Origin: Paenibacillus qinlingensis
GTDB taxonomy: Bacteria; Bacillota; Bacilli; Paenibacillales; NBRC-103111
Direction: 5' to 3'
DNA: 64,000 nucleotides
Assembly: GCF_013204845.1 (NCBI RefSeq)
Contig: NZ_JABMKY010000014.1
Coordinates: 1-64,000 of the forward strand
The notes under the pieces were generated by a model. That model saw only the letters and a program-made list of their open reading frames with translations. It was not told the DNA's origin and ran no database searches. The position numbers and the translations under genes were made by a program. Positions 1-7,872 of the stretch are shown piece by piece; positions within the stretch are counted from its first letter, which is position 1, and each line of letters opens with the position of its first letter.

Positions 1-2
1 TT

Positions 3-221
3 AAATCCGATGAACACTCCGAACAAAAGGCATTTCAGGAAAGCGAGTATTTCAAGGAGAAATCTAAGGAACGCTACAAGATTGAAGCGAAGAACAGTGA
101 ACTCAAACACGGGCACGGGTACGATGTCGCCACATCCTCGGGTCTGCTTGCCATGCAATTGCAAGGTGCAATGACCATTTTCGCAGTAAATCTGAAGCGG
201 ATCTTAAAGTTAGCGGATTAA
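3..221 (+). CDS. IS1182-family transposase, C-terminal fragment (5' part outside window)
   Basis: The first 73 codons of the window form the end of an open frame that enters from the left. The residues ERYKIEAKNSELKH, followed by GYDVATSSGLLAMQLQGA and NLKRILKL at the stop, match the C-terminal signature of IS1182-type DDE transposases, including the ERY...EAKN...H block carrying the last acidic catalytic residue. The family is assigned from motif memory, not a search. The stop at 219-221 is followed by a strong terminator. Whether the element is intact cannot be judged because its left part is not in the window. Confidence 0.85.
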   Translation, partial: KSDEHSEQKAFQESEYFKEKSKERYKIEAKNSELKHGHGYDVATSSGLLAMQLQGAMTIFAVNLKRILKLAD

Positions 222-252
222 AAATACCGAATGAAACAGCGGTCTTAGGAGT

Positions 253-300
253 AAAAAGAAGACATCCGACCCCAAAGAGGGAACGGATGTCTTCTTTTTT
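253..300 (+). terminator. Rho-independent terminator after transposase
   Basis: A perfect stem AAGAAGACATCCG (256-268) / CGGATGTCTTCTT (284-296) is followed by a T-run. Confidence 0.85.
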
Positions 301-484
301 GATACGTAAAGGCCACTGAAAAATGCGTAAGTTTTTCAGTGGCCTCGGGGTATCCTGCGCTGCTTTTTTGTTGGTTGGAAGGGGCACTCGCGGCAGCGCG
401 GGGCAGAAACACAACGCCCAAAACATTGCATTGTCACCATCCATCAATAGCGTACACTTTTGCGCGCATCGATGCCAGCAGCAA

Positions 485-671
485 TTAGATGTAAAAAGTA
501 CAGCTAAATCAGCTGATTCCGCGGTAAAAATAAGATTAACTGGATTTCCTACAGCTAATTTCAGCGTTTCGAACTCATCCAGCTTGAAGCCGCCAAATTA
601 GCTACATGTTTTCCAGTTAAATCATGTTTCGGCGAGAAAAAGGCAGGATTAGCTGTAGTTTTTCCAGTTAT
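485..671. repeat. Composite intergenic repeat, copy 1 (four 23-bp palindromes)
   Basis: Four 23-bp elements lie at 485-507, 536-558, 598-620 and 649-671. Each has ends of the type TTARCTG...CAGYTAA around an A/T-rich asymmetric core. The first two are in reverse orientation (GGAAA/TAC side first) and the last two in forward orientation (TGTAnnTTTTCC). Start-to-start spacing is 51, 62 and 51 bp, the same as in copy 2 and within 1 bp of copy 3. The surrounding 345-920 stretch has no convincing gene; the only other structure seen is the hexanucleotide repeat at 729-830. Confidence 0.85.
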
Positions 672-728
672 TCGTTGCCGCGGGGCGTGGAGCTTACGTT
701 AGGGGCAGGGACATTGATATTCAGCTCT

Positions 729-830
729 GGTGCTGGTGCTGGTGCTGGTGCTGGTGCTGGTGCTGGTGCTGGTGCTGGTGCTGGTGCTGGTGCTGGTGCT
801 GGTGCTGGTGCTGGTGCTGGTGCTGGTGCT
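729..830 (+). repeat. Hexanucleotide microsatellite (GGTGCT)x17
   Basis: Seventeen perfect tandem copies of GGTGCT (102 bp). They fall in a 70-codon open frame encoding a Gly-Ala run, but that frame has no ribosome site or recognisable domain, so I treat it as non-coding. A perfect array of this length should be prone to slippage. Confidence 0.95.
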
Positions 831-920
831 GACTAAGTATGCGTTCGAACCAATTAGTTGAGTAGCTAAATTTGTTGGTGTTAATTGGTGCGTGTTAGAT
901 GTTTGGCGTCAGCTAAGCAC

Positions 921-1289
921 TTACTTCACGCCATGCAAAGCATCCAAAGCAGCCTGCTCGTCTGCGACGAAGAAGAATTGCTTGCCATGATTGCATTCGT
1001 AGATGAAATCGCGGAGGCTTTTGCTGTCATATTGATCGAATTCGCCGATTACGGCCATCTTTATCTGATAGTTCGTGTATTTCTGGAGAACATCACCTGC
1101 TAGCTTTGTTTTCAGCTCAAAAAAATCCTCCGTCAAATTCCACTGATTAATAATAAACTTATTGCAACCTGTCAAGTATTGGATCGATGCCATCAAATCT
1201 AGCGCATCTTGCTCATTGCTGATGAGAATGTCCGTGCTCTCCACGATAGCTACTTGGGAATCGCCCTTCTGATTGATCGATGTATTCAT
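921..1289 (-). CDS. DUF4180 domain-containing protein
   Basis: A 122-residue soluble protein that fits the DUF4180 family in length and pattern: an N-terminal stretch with STDILISNEQDALDLM, then NKFIINQWNLTEDFFELKT and a C-terminal half with KMAVIGEFDQYDSKSLRDFIYECN and FFFVADEQAALDAL. No signal peptide or membrane segment is present. An AGAGGTAG ribosome site precedes the ATG. It lies 26 bp downstream of, and in the same direction as, the HxlR regulator gene, so the two may be cotranscribed. The function of the family is not known to me; members often sit beside HxlR or ArsR-like regulators. Confidence 0.8.
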   Translation of the reverse strand: MNTSINQKGDSQVAIVESTDILISNEQDALDLMASIQYLTGCNKFIINQWNLTEDFFELKTKLAGDVLQKYTNYQIKMAVIGEFDQYDSKSLRDFIYECNHGKQFFFVADEQAALDALHGVK

Positions 1290-1315
1290 GTCATTTCTAC
1301 CTCTTTCTCCATAAG

Positions 1316-1702
1316 TTAATCAACTAGGACCTCTTCGTCCCGTTTATTCAGCACATTTTCCTCCAGAACAACGAATTTATCTCCGTATTCTTTGATGATA
1401 TGTGTTTCTCCCCAATTGCAGAGCGAATCCAAGATTGGTTTCAGGCTTGCACCATACTCGCTGAGCGCGTACTCCACTTTAGGCGGCACTTGATTGTACA
1501 CGATCCGATCCACGATCCCATCGTCTTCGAGCTCTCTAAGCTGTTGTGTCAGCATTTTCTGAGTGATTCTAGGCATCAATCGCTTGAGGTCACTCGTTCT
1601 CCGTTTGCCATGAGTCAAATGGCAGAGAATGACGCATTTCCACTTCCCGCCAATCACTTCCAGCGTGGCTTCTACAGAGATGTTGTACAGTTTTTTTGCC
1701 AT
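1316..1702 (-). CDS. ytcD: HxlR-family transcriptional regulator (YtcD-like)
   Basis: A 128-residue winged-helix regulator. The HxlR signature is clear: VIGGKWKCVILCHL near residues 14-27, then RTSDLKRLMPRITQKMLTQQLRELEDDGIVDR and a wing ending PPKVEYALSEYG. The start is set at the ATG 10 nt after GGAGGG rather than at an upstream ATG that overlaps the ribosome site. It is divergent from an MFS pump and an aldo/keto reductase, the same arrangement as ytcD-ytbD-ytbE of Bacillus subtilis, so it most likely represses that pair through the palindrome at 1741-1770. HxlR proteins commonly respond to electrophiles or aldehydes. The only cysteines are Cys23 and Cys27 in KCVILCHL and one in the C-terminal SLCNWG stretch, so a redox role is possible but unproven. 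Confidence 0.85.
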   Translation of the reverse strand: MAKKLYNISVEATLEVIGGKWKCVILCHLTHGKRRTSDLKRLMPRITQKMLTQQLRELEDDGIVDRIVYNQVPPKVEYALSEYGASLKPILDSLCNWGETHIIKEYGDKFVVLEENVLNKRDEEVLVD

Positions 1703-1740
1703 CTGATGATTTCCCTCCATCCCTTGCTATAGGCACTGAA

Positions 1741-1770
1741 AAGTACCTACCGTACTAAAAAGTACGTACT
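1741..1770. promoter_or_regulatory. Probable HxlR operator in the divergent promoter region
   Basis: The inverted repeat GTACT-N4-AGTAC (1752-1756 / 1761-1765) overlaps a perfect 10-bp palindrome AGTACGTACT (1761-1770), with a further AGTAC at 1742-1746. It lies between the regulator and the pump gene. Binding is inferred from position. Confidence 0.6.
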
Positions 1771-1839
1771 GGTCAATCTAACTATTATGTCTGATAATAG
1801 CACTTACCGGCCGGGACATACAAGTTTGGAGTGATAGCT

Positions 1840-3072
1840 ATGAAACAAGAAACCAAAGGAAATACACTAGCGCTGCTTGCCCTTGCAGTTAGCGCCTTCG
1901 CCATTGGCACAACCGAGTTTATCAGTGTCGGACTGCTTCCGCTCATTGCTGAAGACCTTCATATATCCATCACAGGTGCAGGCCTAACCGTTACGTTATA
2001 TGCGTTAGGGGTTACTTTAGGAGCCCCGATCTTAACTTCACTAACCTCGACCGTCTCACGCAAAACGCTGCTGCTCTGGATTATGCTCGTGTTCATCGCG
2101 GGTAATCTATTGGCTGCCACAGCAAGTGGCATCGTTGTGCTGTTGATCGCCCGCGTCATATCTTCCCTGGCGCACGGTATCTTCATGTCGATTGGTTCGA
2201 CCATCGCCGCCGATCTCGTGCCCGAGAACCGCAGAGCCAGCGCCATTGCGCTGATGTTCTCGGGACTTACCGTCGCCACCGTAACTGGTGTGCCGATCGG
2301 AACTTATCTCGGTCAGCAGCTTGGCTGGCGCGCTGCGTTCTTCGCCATTGTCGCCGTTGGCGTGGTGGCCCTAATCGCAAACCTGATCTTGGTGTCCTCC
2401 GATTTACGCAAAGGAATCCGGACACCGCTTGGTACACAGCTGAAGCTAGTCACTAATGGCCGACTGCTGCTTGCATTCTCCATTACAGCCTTAGGCTATG
2501 GCGGCACATTCGTGGTATTCACGTATTTATCTCCATTGTTACATGAGATTACAGGATTTGCAGAACATACAGTAGCGCTAATACTACTCCTATATGGAGT
2601 TGCCATTGCGATCGGCAATATCATTGGAGGTCGCGCCGCGAACCGTAACGCAAGCAAAGCCTTGCTCATCATGTTTCTTTTACAATCTGTCGTACTGTTT
2701 CTCTTTATGTTCACAGCGCCATTTAAAGCTGCAGGCTTAATCACCATCTTTTTCATGGGATTGCTTGCATTCATGAATGTCCCTGGCTTGCAAATCTACG
2801 TCGTACAGCTTGCGGAACGATTCGCCCCAGAGGCCAAAGATGTCGCATCTGCCTTTAACATTGCGGCTTTCAACGCTGGTATTGCCGGAGGAGCATTCCT
2901 CGGTGGCATCATTACCGATTCCATCGGCCTCATCCATACCACATGGGTAGGCGGAGCGATGGTTTTCGGTGCCGTCATTCTCACGGTTTGGAGTCGCAAG
3001 CTTGAAAAATCAGATCAAAGAAAAACATCACAACCAACACAGGCAACTATTTTAGGAGGAATACCACAATGA
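1840..3072 (+). CDS. ytbD: MFS efflux transporter, DHA1 type (YtbD-like)
   Basis: A 410-residue integral membrane protein with about 12 hydrophobic segments. The N-terminus (FAIGTTEFISVGLLPLIAEDL) is typical of the AraJ/YdhP/PbuE branch of drug:H+ antiporters. The ATG at 1840 is preferred over the GTG at 1831 because GGAGTG lies 6 nt upstream of it and overlaps the GTG. Its stop overlaps the next gene's ATG by 4 bp, so it is translationally coupled to the aldo/keto reductase. It probably exports a toxic small molecule that the reductase also handles; the substrate cannot be read from the sequence. Regulated by the divergent HxlR protein (inferred). Confidence 0.85.
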   Translation: MKQETKGNTLALLALAVSAFAIGTTEFISVGLLPLIAEDLHISITGAGLTVTLYALGVTLGAPILTSLTSTVSRKTLLLWIMLVFIAGNLLAATASGIVVLLIARVISSLAHGIFMSIGSTIAADLVPENRRASAIALMFSGLTVATVTGVPIGTYLGQQLGWRAAFFAIVAVGVVALIANLILVSSDLRKGIRTPLGTQLKLVTNGRLLLAFSITALGYGGTFVVFTYLSPLLHEITGFAEHTVALILLLYGVAIAIGNIIGGRAANRNASKALLIMFLLQSVVLFLFMFTAPFKAAGLITIFFMGLLAFMNVPGLQIYVVQLAERFAPEAKDVASAFNIAAFNAGIAGGAFLGGIITDSIGLIHTTWVGGAMVFGAVILTVWSRKLEKSDQRKTSQPTQATILGGIPQ

Positions 3073-3935
3073 CAACTCATTCGCACAACACTATGCATAA
3101 CAACCTACAAGCTATAACTACTCTTCATAACGGCGTAACTATGCCATGGCTAGGGCTCGGCGTATTTAAGGTAGAGGACGGCCCAGAGGTCGTGCAAGCC
3201 GTGAAATCAGCCATGAAACTCGGCTATCGCAGCATCGATACCGCGGCTATCTATGGCAATGAGGCCAGCGTAGGCCAAGGGATTCGCGAAGGCATGGCGG
3301 AGCATGGTCTAACAAGAGATCAACTTTTCGTAACTTCAAAAGTCTGGAATGCCGATCTCGGCTATGAGTCCACGATTGCTGCCTATGAAGCGAGCTTGGA
3401 GAAACTGGGCTTGGACTATCTCGATCTTTACCTCATTCATTGGCCTGTTCAAGGTAAATATGTAGAGGCGTGGCGCGCGCTTGAGACGCTCTACAAAGAA
3501 GGACGCGTTAAAGCAATCGGCGTGAGCAACTTCCAAATTCATCATTTGGAGGATGTAATGGGGTCTGGATCAATTAAACCAATGGTCAACCAAGTGGAGC
3601 TTCATCCTCTTCTCGCTCAAACGGACTTGCATGATTTCTGCAAAAAGCATGGCATCCAGTTGGAAGCTTGGTCACCGCTCATGCAGGGTCAGCTTTTAGA
3701 AAATCCCGTGCTCAGCGAGATCGCTGCTCAATATGGTAAATCCATCGCACAAGTCATCCTACGTTGGGATCTCCAGCGCGGTATCGTTACCATTCCTAAA
3801 TCGACCAAAGAACATCGCATCTTGGAAAATGGTTCGATCTTTGATTTCGAGCTCACGAACGAGGATATGGCGGCGATCAGTGGGATGAATCAGAATCTGC
3901 GTGTCGGCCCGGATCCAGATAATTTTGACTTTTAA
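3069..3935 (+). CDS. ytbE: Aldo/keto reductase (YtbE-like)
   Basis: A 288-residue NADPH-dependent oxidoreductase with a TIM-barrel fold. The classic motifs are present in order: GYRSIDTAAIYGNEASVG (catalytic Asp and Tyr), VTSKVWN (catalytic Lys), YLIHWP (catalytic His), AIGVSNF and, near the end, IPKSTK for the nucleotide 2'-phosphate. AGGAGG lies upstream within the end of the pump gene. Relatives reduce aldehydes such as methylglyoxal. Together with the pump and the HxlR regulator it suggests a carbonyl-stress unit: detoxify and expel. A terminator follows. Confidence 0.9.
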   Translation: MTTHSHNTMHNNLQAITTLHNGVTMPWLGLGVFKVEDGPEVVQAVKSAMKLGYRSIDTAAIYGNEASVGQGIREGMAEHGLTRDQLFVTSKVWNADLGYESTIAAYEASLEKLGLDYLDLYLIHWPVQGKYVEAWRALETLYKEGRVKAIGVSNFQIHHLEDVMGSGSIKPMVNQVELHPLLAQTDLHDFCKKHGIQLEAWSPLMQGQLLENPVLSEIAAQYGKSIAQVILRWDLQRGIVTIPKSTKEHRILENGSIFDFELTNEDMAAISGMNQNLRVGPDPDNFDF

Positions 3936-3971
3936 GCCATGTAAGATGATGAAACTATCGCGTAAATTTGC

Positions 3972-4013
3972 AAGCCCTCGCTCCTTCTTCGGAAGGTGAT
4001 TGAGGGCTTTTTA
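3972..4013 (+). terminator. Terminator of ytbD-ytbE
   Basis: AAGCCCTC and GAGGGCTT arms with an inner CCTTC/GGAAGG helix, followed by T5. Confidence 0.8.
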
Positions 4014-4080
4014 CTAGGAATAATTTCCCTCCTATTGGTAAAAGTTACTTGTAACTGCTGCTAGGAGGATGCTTAACGAC

Positions 4081-5673
4081 ATGAGCAAAGACAAAATTGA
4101 TCCGAATCATGTATCTGATCCAACCAATATGACTCTAACGAACCGCCAAGGCCATCCGATATCGGATAACCAGAACATCCGCACAATTGGCAATCGCGGG
4201 CCGTCAACACTCGAGAATTACCATTACATCGAGAAGATTTCCCATTTTGATCGGGAGCGAATTCCAGAGCGTGTGGTGCATGCGCGCGGCGCTGGGGCCC
4301 ACGGGTATTTTGAGGCGTATGGGACGGTCGGCGACGAGCCGGTCTCTACGTATACGCGGGCTAAGCTATTTCAAGAGAAGGGGAAGCGTACCCCTGTGTT
4401 TGTTCGGTTCTCGACCGTGATACATGGTACATACTCGCCAGAAACATTGCGGGATCCGCGCGGCTTCGCGACGAAATTTTATACCGAGGATGGCAATTGG
4501 GACTTAGTCGGCAATAATTTAAAAATCTTTTTCATCCGCGATCCATTGAAATTCCCAGACATGGTGCACGCGTTCAAGCCAGACCCGGTCACAAACCTGC
4601 AGAACCCGGAGAAAATGTTCGACTTCGTCTCGAATTCGCCGGAAGCGACGCACATGATTACTTTCCTCTTCTCGCCATGGGGCATTCCAGCCAACTATCG
4701 GCAGATGCAGGGTTCTGGCGTCAATACGTACAAATGGGTCAATCAGAACGGGGATGCCGTGCTTGTGAAATACCATTGGGAGCCGTTGAAGCAAGGGATG
4801 AAGAACCTGAAACAGTCAGAAGCCGAGGCGATCCAGGGCAAAAACATCAGCCATGCCACGCAGGACCTCTATGAAGCAATTGCGCGGGAGGATTATCCGG
4901 AGTGGGAGCTTTGTGTGCAGATTTTGAGTGACGACGAGCACCCTGAACTCGATTTCGATCCGCTCGATCCGACGAAGTTGTGGGATCATGAGAAGATACC
5001 TTTCCGTAAAGTTGGCAAAATGGTACTAGATCGCAATCCGGAGAACTATTTCGCTGAGGTAGAGCAGGTCGCTTTCGGGACGGGGGTTCTCGTCGATGGC
5101 CTCGATTTCTCGGACGATAAGCTGCTGCAGGGGCGGACCTTCTCTTACTCGGATACACAGCGCTATCGTGTGGGAACGAACTACCTCCAGCTGCCGATCA
5201 ATGCGCCGAAGTCGCCAGTTGCCACGAACCAGCGGGATGGGCAGATGACGCTGATGGTGGACAAAGCTCCCGGGCAAAACCCGCATGTCAACTACGAGCC
5301 CTCTTCGCTCGGCGGGTTGCAGGAAGCGGCGCCTTCGGGTAAAGAGCATCAGCCGATGTATAATGATCGCTTAGTTCGCGAGAAGATAAGCCGCACTAAT
5401 GATTTTGGGCAGGCTGGCGATACGTACCGCAAGTTCGAGGATTGGGAGCGCGATGAGTTGATCGCGAATTTGGTGGATGCTTTGAAGATCTGTAAGCCTG
5501 TGATACAGGCGAACATGATCAGCTATTTCGAGCAGGCCGATCCGGATTACGGACGGCGTGTGTCTGAGGGTCTCGCTCAAGCGAAGATTGAGCTGGAGCA
5601 CTTGGGTTCAGCCGCCGCAAAGGCTGGAGCTGAATTGGCGGAGTCCGCTGGGCAGCGGACGGACGGTTATTAA
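4081..5673 (+). CDS. Heme catalase
   Basis: A cytoplasmic heme enzyme of about 530 residues that decomposes hydrogen peroxide. Active-site His67 lies in RIPERVVHARG, the distal Asn (about 139) in DGNWDLVGNN and the proximal heme Tyr (about 356) in FSYSDTQRYRVG. The C-terminus carries about 30 residues more than small catalases, ending in an Ala/Glu-rich stretch. The ATG at 4081 is chosen; an ATG at 4069 directly abuts AGGAGG and is too close. The true spacing of 12 nt is slightly long. It is a single-gene unit between terminators. No Fur or PerR box is obvious upstream. I do not assign kat sub-type. Confidence 0.93.
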   Translation: MSKDKIDPNHVSDPTNMTLTNRQGHPISDNQNIRTIGNRGPSTLENYHYIEKISHFDRERIPERVVHARGAGAHGYFEAYGTVGDEPVSTYTRAKLFQEKGKRTPVFVRFSTVIHGTYSPETLRDPRGFATKFYTEDGNWDLVGNNLKIFFIRDPLKFPDMVHAFKPDPVTNLQNPEKMFDFVSNSPEATHMITFLFSPWGIPANYRQMQGSGVNTYKWVNQNGDAVLVKYHWEPLKQGMKNLKQSEAEAIQGKNISHATQDLYEAIAREDYPEWELCVQILSDDEHPELDFDPLDPTKLWDHEKIPFRKVGKMVLDRNPENYFAEVEQVAFGTGVLVDGLDFSDDKLLQGRTFSYSDTQRYRVGTNYLQLPINAPKSPVATNQRDGQMTLMVDKAPGQNPHVNYEPSSLGGLQEAAPSGKEHQPMYNDRLVREKISRTNDFGQAGDTYRKFEDWERDELIANLVDALKICKPVIQANMISYFEQADPDYGRRVSEGLAQAKIELEHLGSAAAKAGAELAESAGQRTDGY

Positions 5674-5676
5674 AGA

Positions 5677-5705
5677 GGAAGGCACCCGGAATGGGTGCCT
5701 TCTTG
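5677..5705 (+). terminator. Catalase terminator
   Basis: AAGGCACCC (5679-5687) / GGGTGCCTT (5693-5701) with a short loop and a mixed T/C tail. Confidence 0.75.
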
Positions 5706-5763
5706 GGTTGTGGGAGGCTCCGAGTTGTGTGCGAAGTGGGAACATGGCACCCAGTGCTATGCC

Positions 5764-6720
5764 CTACCCAACCCGCTCCTCCTGCATCCTATCCTTATAC
5801 CATCGCACGGTATGCCTGATAGCTTCCTCATGCGGAGTCGTCGTTTGCGGGCCAAAGACCGCCTCAAATTTGCTGTGATCCACGATGAAGGGATGTTCAA
5901 ACTCGTAGAGAACCTCTTTGAGCTCCCTCAACATGGGATGAAAGAGTCCGATCATCGTCACCATACCTCGAGATAATGCGCTAATTTTGCTTGCTGTACC
6001 TAGTTCATCGAAAATCAACTCGAGCATCTGCCGGGTTGTGTGCGTCTTCGCGCTTGGTAGATGCCAGACCTCACCCAGCGCACGTTCCTCATGACCAAGC
6101 GTCACGAGGCCTCTGGCGAAGTCGTCAATGTACGTGTAGGTATGCGGAACATCCAAGTTACCTAACAAACCTACAGGCTTGCCGCTCAAGGCGAAGCCAA
6201 AGACGCGCTCCCCTAGGGAGGACTGCTTAACCCCAGGCCCATAGAAATCCGATGCGCGGCCAATCGCCACGCGGACCTTCCCCGATTGATGCGCTAGCAG
6301 CAACTCCTCCGCCATCTGGGCGCGTGTTTGCCCTTTTTTGCCAGTAGCTAGGTGTGGTAGGTTCTCAGTCAGAGGTTGATTTGCTTGGCCATACATATAC
6401 AGGTTGTCACCATAGATCAGCTTCGCACCAGCGGCAGCAGCACCTGCCATAATCCCTCGGGTAAGGCCGGGGAATTGGGTCGGCCAGTTCGTATAGCCCG
6501 GATGAGCACAGTGATAGACCACAGCAGCATCCTTACACAGCGCCACTGCATCAGCAAGTTGGGAAGCATCCCCTTTGGCTACTTCCACCGCTGCCGTCTC
6601 AGACAATCTCCCACTGCGATTTACCATGCGTATACGTTCAACCCCGCGCCGCTTTAACTCCCGCATGACCGCCATCCCTAGTGGCCCCGTTCCAACAATC
6701 ACATGCACTTGATTACTCAT
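5764..6720 (-). CDS. NAD(P)-dependent SDR, atypical epimerase/NmrA-like
   Basis: A 318-residue extended short-chain dehydrogenase. The N-terminal nucleotide motif is HVIVGTGPLGMAV (G-x-G-x-x-G form). The middle holds YHCAHPGYTNWP and KLIYGDNLYMYG, where the usual YxxxK pair is replaced by a YMYG...RAQMAEELL arrangement. This, with RASDFYGPG further on, is typical of the atypical SDR branch. It is related in pattern to the SDR at 56640-57590 (YGRRQ..., PDYYGPT). GAGGGGG precedes the start. It sits behind a MerR-type promoter (6751-6781) and downstream of a MerR regulator gene. Substrate unknown. Confidence 0.8.
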   Translation of the reverse strand: MSNQVHVIVGTGPLGMAVMRELKRRGVERIRMVNRSGRLSETAAVEVAKGDASQLADAVALCKDAAVVYHCAHPGYTNWPTQFPGLTRGIMAGAAAAGAKLIYGDNLYMYGQANQPLTENLPHLATGKKGQTRAQMAEELLLAHQSGKVRVAIGRASDFYGPGVKQSSLGERVFGFALSGKPVGLLGNLDVPHTYTYIDDFARGLVTLGHEERALGEVWHLPSAKTHTTRQMLELIFDELGTASKISALSRGMVTMIGLFHPMLRELKEVLYEFEHPFIVDHSKFEAVFGPQTTTPHEEAIRHTVRWYKDRMQEERVG

Positions 6721-6750
6721 TCATCATGCCCCCTCGTTTTCGATACCCTA

Positions 6751-6781
6751 ACGATATTGTCTACCGTAACGAGAGAGTCAA
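6751..6781 (-). promoter_or_regulatory. MerR-activated promoter with 19-bp spacer
   Basis: Read on the minus strand, TTGACT (6781-6776) and TATCGT (6756-6751) are separated by exactly 19 bp. The spacer holds a CTCTC-CGTTACG-GTAGA element like BmrR/TipA-type operators. The over-long spacer is the hallmark of promoters that MerR proteins untwist. It points to the SDR gene. Confidence 0.75.
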
Positions 6782-6815
6782 GAGATATCTACAAATTGTT
6801 GGACCGTTTATTGTT

Positions 6816-7661
6816 TTATTGGGATATAGGCACTTGAAGTTCCACGACTACATTGTTGTAATCGTGAAGATGGTTTTCTCTTCCGAATAGGTGCAGCTCC
6901 CGAACCGGGCCGGTTTGTGCATAGCCATTTGCTCCAAGCCATGTAAAAAGCGCCAGAATCCCCTCGCCAACACCCATGAAAGGCCCTTTGTAAATAAGGC
7001 TTGCTACCATGGGCTCAGCTGGAATTTCATATACGGTGAGGGGGCTAGTTGGGCGTAGGCGGGCTAATGAATCAAAGCTAAATCCCACTTCAATGTCGAA
7101 ATTCTCCTCGATAAACTCCGTCATATGATACAGAACGTACTCTTGCTGCATATGCCCGATCCATGCCTGACCCCCCAGCCCTTCTTCAAGCTCCTCGAAC
7201 ATCTGACAGCGGTAGACGGGCATATCCTGTACGCGAGGTACGATTCGGCGAAGCCCGGCTATATAGAGCGCTGGTACCTGCTTAATCCCAACCTCATACG
7301 CAGGTTTCTCACCCAGTCGTTCTAGTTGGTGCAATCTAGACTCAATACGCGCCATTTGTTGTGCAGCTTCCTCTATTTGATTCGCTAGCTCCGCTTTCTT
7401 CTTGTGCATCATTTGCTTCATGTCGTCCATGGTGATTGCTTGATCGATCATCGTCACGATCTCATCTAACGAAAACCCCGTCTCTTTCAGCACCACGATA
7501 TGATGAATTCGAGTTAGCTGCTCATACGTGTAATACCGATAGCTGGTCGCGTTATCGATATAAGCAGGCTTTAATAAGCCGCGCTCATCGTAATGGCGAA
7601 GGGTGCGTATGGTCACCTGTGCAATTTTGGAAAAGAGTCCGATTCTAATCAAATTCGACAT
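6816..7661 (-). CDS. MerR-family regulator with GyrI-like effector domain
   Basis: A 281-residue protein. Residues 5-75 are a MerR winged helix (IGLFSKIAQVTIRTLRHYDERGLLKP, then YRYYTYEQL and LKETGFSLDEI). Next comes a coiled-coil dimerisation helix (about 80-120), then a GyrI-like/BmrR-type ligand domain ending FGRENHLHDYNNVVVELQVP. This layout is that of multidrug-binding activators such as BmrR or BltR. The SDR gene downstream has a 19-bp-spacer promoter, so SDR induction by a bound small molecule is the natural model. A TATAAT-like -10 lies upstream of the gene at about 7700 on the minus strand. Confidence 0.88.
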   Translation of the reverse strand: MSNLIRIGLFSKIAQVTIRTLRHYDERGLLKPAYIDNATSYRYYTYEQLTRIHHIVVLKETGFSLDEIVTMIDQAITMDDMKQMMHKKKAELANQIEEAAQQMARIESRLHQLERLGEKPAYEVGIKQVPALYIAGLRRIVPRVQDMPVYRCQMFEELEEGLGGQAWIGHMQQEYVLYHMTEFIEENFDIEVGFSFDSLARLRPTSPLTVYEIPAEPMVASLIYKGPFMGVGEGILALFTWLGANGYAQTGPVRELHLFGRENHLHDYNNVVVELQVPISQ

Positions 7662-7872
7662 CGTTATCCGCCTTTCAAATCCATGTCCTTATATATCCAT
7701 TATACGGATTCCACTTCAAATAAGGTGAGTAAGTTACCGATTGCCACATCCGATCTCAATTTTAAGCAAATCCTCAGTCCACCTTCAGCGTTTCCTCAAT
7801 TTGGTATGTCACAGTCGCCTGTGGGCTTCCCAACATGTCCAAACTGAACCTAGAAAGGAGGCTCAAAACATC

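Larger units (their letters stand above)
1..345 (+). mobile_element. Right end of an IS1182-like insertion sequence
   Basis: This comprises the transposase 3' end, a terminator (253-300) and a perfect 13-bp inverted repeat GGCCACTGAAAAA / TTTTTCAGTGGCC (311-323 and 332-344). The right boundary is placed at about 345, just after the hairpin. The outer arm would then be the terminal inverted repeat, but the matching left end lies outside the window, so the boundary is an inference. Confidence 0.55.

Noticed and set aside
485..671. Degenerate CRISPR (23-bp repeats with 28-bp spacers)
   Set aside because: The elements change orientation midway, differ strongly from one another, come only in fours and have no cas genes nearby.
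624..836. Open frame encoding a (Gly-Ala)n protein
   Set aside because: The frame is produced by the hexanucleotide repeat; no ribosome site, signal peptide or domain. Left as non-coding.
4069..4081. Catalase start at ATG 4069
   Set aside because: This ATG touches the AGGAGG at 4063-4068, leaving no spacing; the next in-frame ATG at 4081 is used.
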